Of a DNA stretch of 64,000 nucleotides, positions 61,798 to 64,000 are shown one piece after another. This DNA comes from 0-14-0-80-60-11 sp049322355 (GTDB lineage: Bacteria > Desulfobacterota > Desulfobaccia > Desulfobaccales > 0-14-0-80-60-11), in contig JBMORG010000022.1 of NCBI GenBank assembly GCA_049322355.1, positions 102,665 to 166,664 on the forward strand, given 5' to 3'. Each line of letters starts with the position of its first letter. The stretch's first letter is position 1. The translations under genes and the position numbers were made by a program. The notes under the pieces were generated by a model, which saw only the letters and a program-made list of their open reading frames with translations, did no database searches and was not told the origin of the DNA.

Positions 61798-62432
61798 TTC
61801 GGGTCCTGTTGGCCGACGATCATGATATTGTGCGGGCCGGACTGCGCCGCATCGTGGAAGACTGCGGCGATTTTGAAGTGGTGGCCGAAGCCGCGGACGG
61901 CCAGGAAGCCATCCGCAAGGTGCAGGAAACTGCCCCGGAAGTGGCGGTCATCGATATCTCCATGCCAGGGCTGGACGGCCTGGAAGTCGTCAGCCGCCTT
62001 AAGGCCTCCCACCCGAAACTGCCCATCCTCATCCTGACCATGCACGAGGAAGAGCAATATGTAGTCCGGGCCCTGGAAGCTGGAGCCATGGGCTACATCA
62101 CCAAGCGCTCGGCCCCGGAATTGTTGGTGAAAGCCCTCCGTAAGGTCCACGCCGGCGGGCGCTTTCTCACCGATGCCGCAGCCGAAGCCTTGGCCCTGCG
62201 CCTGGCCCGGGGCAACCAGGGCGGCTCTCCGCTTGATTCCCTTTCCACCCGGGAAATCCAGGTACTCCGGCACCTGGCCCTGGGGAAAACGGTCCGGGAG
62301 ATCGCCGAAGACTATCACCTGAGCACCAAGACCGTGGATACCTACCGCGCCCGCCTGCTAAAAAAACTCAACCTCCGCAACAACGCCGAACTGTCGCGTT
62401 TTGCCATCCAGAACCGGGTGGTGGATCTGTAA
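61794..62432 (+). CDS. NarL/FixJ-type response regulator
   Basis: The 212-aa product has a receiver domain with the phosphorylated Asp54 in AVIDISMPGLDGLEV, an acidic pocket LLADDHDIVRAGLRR, and Lys in AMGYITKRSAPELLV. The C-terminal LuxR-type helix-turn-helix is REIQVLRHLALGKTVREIAE and STKTVDTYRARLLKKLNL. It is coupled by a four-base overlap to the kinase at 60109 and is its partner. Targets are not evident from the window. Confidence 0.93.
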   Translation: MIRVLLADDHDIVRAGLRRIVEDCGDFEVVAEAADGQEAIRKVQETAPEVAVIDISMPGLDGLEVVSRLKASHPKLPILILTMHEEEQYVVRALEAGAMGYITKRSAPELLVKALRKVHAGGRFLTDAAAEALALRLARGNQGGSPLDSLSTREIQVLRHLALGKTVREIAEDYHLSTKTVDTYRARLLKKLNLRNNAELSRFAIQNRVVDL

Positions 62433-62480
62433 TAAGCGATCAGATTCTTAAAGAGTATATGGGCCTCACGTAATTTGTGG

Positions 62481-62640
62481 TGACCAAGATTTATGACACT
62501 CATCTACCAGATAAACCTGACGGCTATGGCCCGAATTTACCATTTGAGAAGGTGTTGAGGACAAATTTGATCTTAATATAGAAGACGATAAGCTCGCTTA
62601 GAAGGTTTTCAAAAATAGCCGCTAATAAATAATGAACCCA
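62481..62640 (+). pseudogene. Degraded gene fragment, copy C
   Basis: DNA at 62558-62625 aligns with 585-645 (copy A), including AATATAGAAG and the AAGGTTTT...AAAATAG block, and in the matching frame reads DKFDLNIEDDKLA, a stop, then KVFKNSR. Upstream a GTG-started piece gives KIYDTHLPDKPDGYGPNLPF, comparable to IYDSYHQTG of copy B. Frameshift and stop show that it is dead. The region 62433-62746 holds no other gene. Confidence 0.45.
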
Positions 62641-62746
62641 AATCCGGTTCTAAGAACTTTTTGGTTTTTGGTCGGAACTTTTTCTAACGCCTTGCACATT
62701 GAGGATTATCCCTAAAAAATAGTAAAATTCTACATAATGAAAATCT

Positions 62747-63664
62747 GTGCAGAGATCTGGTACGCTGGTCCTTGAGGCATTATTGGAGGAATACATTTTG
62801 CTCAGTGGGAAGCATTTATTAACTGGGATAACAATTGATTCAATTAAATCAAGGATTCAAGAAATTGAAACATTAAATCGTGAGAATGTGACTATTGAAG
62901 ATCTAAAAGCAAAAATTGGGTTATTAATTAAAGGATATTCTTGTACCACTAGAATTATTGATTCTGATTTCGCTTATCGCGCCAGAAAAAATCCAAAAAA
63001 TAAACATTTTTGTCATGTACGGGAATTATGGTATCCGCCATCAGATAGGATCATGATACCTAGCCGCTTAAATAGGGTAGGAAGATCTATTTTTTATATT
63101 TCAGCAAGTGAAGCAACAGCTATCTTAGAGATGCGCCCCAGAATAGGAGAAATAATGACTATCCTAAGATGTAGACTGATAAATTCTGATGTAAAACCGC
63201 ATGTTATGGAACTCGGATGTGCTGAAAAGTTTTCTCAGCATAAAATTCCTACCACATTAAATGTCTTAGAAAATACAACTTATGGAAGAAAATTCTTAAG
63301 TAATCAGGAAAATATTGAGAAGAATTTGCTAATCCGTAGCTTTCTTACAAGAGAGTTTACCCGCGTGGTTAAAAGAGGCAATGAATTTGAATTTAAAGTT
63401 ACTGTTGCTATTGGTGAAATATTGATGTCAGACAGCCGAATTGATGGTGTAGTGTATCCCAGTATTGCCGGTGATGTTGATAATTGGAAAGCCGATTCAA
63501 ATATGGCCCTGAAGCCCGAAAGTGCAGATCGGCTATATATGCCAGATATCTGTTGGATTGTAGAAGTAGAAAAAGAGCTTGGAACCTTCCTGAATAAAAG
63601 TTACTTAATTCACTGCATTAAGAAAGCTCAATCAATTACACAAGATGGCAAGATTAATTGGTAA
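62747..63664 (+). CDS. RES-domain protein (NAD+-consuming toxin family)
   Basis: The product (305 aa from the GTG at 62747) has the RES domain from about residue 80: YRARKNPKN, CHVRELWYPPSD, RLNRVGRSIFYISASEATAI and MRPRIGEIMTILRCR. RES toxins degrade NAD+; the Arg-rich and Glu-containing motifs are present. A TTG at 62798 behind GGAGG is a better-supported start and would remove 17 residues. The N-terminal 80 residues are helical and unrecognised. No Xre/DUF2384-type antitoxin is seen upstream within the window, which is unusual. The gene is AT-rich against its GC-rich neighbours, a sign of transfer. Confidence 0.75.
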   Translation: MQRSGTLVLEALLEEYILLSGKHLLTGITIDSIKSRIQEIETLNRENVTIEDLKAKIGLLIKGYSCTTRIIDSDFAYRARKNPKNKHFCHVRELWYPPSDRIMIPSRLNRVGRSIFYISASEATAILEMRPRIGEIMTILRCRLINSDVKPHVMELGCAEKFSQHKIPTTLNVLENTTYGRKFLSNQENIEKNLLIRSFLTREFTRVVKRGNEFEFKVTVAIGEILMSDSRIDGVVYPSIAGDVDNWKADSNMALKPESADRLYMPDICWIVEVEKELGTFLNKSYLIHCIKKAQSITQDGKINW

Positions 63665-63964
63665 TTATAGTCAGGGTTGGTAATACTAACAGATCTATTT
63701 GACCTATCACGGATCTTATTGGGCAAACCTTGTCGCCTCGCCCGTGAGGTTAACAGTTACATGTCATAATGAACCTATTGCAAGATAGAATACTATTAAT
63801 TCATAACCTTTGACTTTGTACTTGTGTAGAAATAAGTCTAATAATAGATAAAGTTAATAGGAATAGCGAATCACTTGCCACTGTACGTAATAAAAAGATG
63901 ATTGACGGAAGATAGGACATAAGGTCATCATCTACCTGTTTTTTCTGAGGAAAAGGAGGTAGCG
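63665..63964. other. Intergenic, AT-rich
   Basis: 300 bases with no ORF of merit lie between the RES gene and the gene starting at 63965. The sequence is AT-rich and ends with an AAGGAGGT ribosome site for the partial gene. No palindrome clear enough to call a terminator was found. Confidence 0.5.
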
Positions 63965-64000
63965 ATGGCCACTAAGCAGGTTTCTGAAGAGGAATTTGAC
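63965..64000 (+). CDS. Start of a gene running off the window
   Basis: ATG at 63965 follows AAGGAGGT seven bases upstream and opens MATKQVSEEEFD, at which the window ends. The first 12 codons allow no family call, but the ribosome site is strong, so a real gene is likely. An RES antitoxin or any other gene could lie here. Confidence 0.6.
   Translation, partial: MATKQVSEEEFD

Noticed and set aside
1..64000. CRISPR array
   Set aside because: No series of regularly spaced repeats was found; the repeats seen are dispersed palindromes.

Overview
The window looks like a piece of chromosome from an anaerobic Desulfobacterota (deltaproteobacterial) organism. The evidence is a GC-rich backbone, a GEMM-I type cyclic-dinucleotide riboswitch, a tandem tungstate ABC transporter with a short ModE-like regulator, an exopolysaccharide operon of the PEP-CTERM/XrtA type, and a hopanoid-type RND exporter pair. 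The phylum is inferred from gene content and style; there is no marker gene to fix it.

Layout. (1) 1-2.2 kb: on the minus strand, a riboswitch whose 3' side is shared with a terminator, leading into a 55-codon ORF; then a degraded gene fragment and an aldehyde-dehydrogenase-like gene with a damaged 3' end. (2) 2.3-6.7 kb: a gene graveyard with a broken DUF4062-NTPase-WD40 (defence-type) gene, a truncated and frameshifted DUF72 gene, and small doubtful ORFs. (3) 6.85-30.36 kb: eight large genes, all on the plus strand and tightly packed. In order they are a zinc-ribbon PD-(D/E)XK protein, an unrecognised 519-aa protein, a two-HKD phospholipase-D-like protein, a GHKL ATPase with C-terminal DUF3883, an SNF2 helicase, a large N6-adenine methylase, an HEXXH zinc peptidase, and a 1776-aa helicase with a DUF1998-type cysteine motif and a nuclease-like tail. 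This looks like a multi-gene anti-phage system of the DISARM/Hma kind, with unusual composition, order and fusions. (4) 30.4-40.6 kb: a clean terminator, wreckage of phage head genes (portal, MuF), then a mobile-element core: a DnaB-like ATPase, a possible replication protein, two excisionase-like HTH proteins, a primase/AAA protein and a tyrosine recombinase ending 24 bp from tRNA-Arg(CCG). Regions 2-4 are best read as a genomic island in that tRNA; I could not find the other att end.

(5) 40.8-47.8 kb, minus strand: exopolysaccharide operon running from the outer-membrane export lipoprotein through a beta-barrel protein, a KdsD-like isomerase, a Wzz/GumC chain-length protein and a CpsD-like tyrosine kinase to a GspA/ExeA-like ATPase. 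(6) 48.2-52.2 kb, minus strand: a small conserved-looking ORF, then an MlaC-like protein and an MMPL/RND exporter (hpnM/hpnN type). (7) 52.7-56.3 kb, plus strand: ModE-like regulator, two TupA-like binding proteins, TupB permease and TupC ATPase. (8) 56.4-62.4 kb, plus strand: a DUF2156 protein, a CHASE2-adenylate cyclase, and a PAS sensor kinase with its NarL-type regulator, separated by palindromic intergenic repeats. (9) 62.5-64 kb: a third copy of the degraded fragment seen at the left end, an AT-rich RES-domain gene, and the first 12 codons of a gene that runs off the window.

The defence genes plausibly act together. The methylase marks self DNA, with its recognition region replaced by AT-rich DNA. 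The helicases and the GHKL ATPase detect or remodel foreign DNA. The PLD and PD-(D/E)XK proteins are candidate nucleases, and the zinc peptidase is an unusual extra that could act on a protein partner. The whole assignment is inferred from motifs visible in the translations and from gene order.
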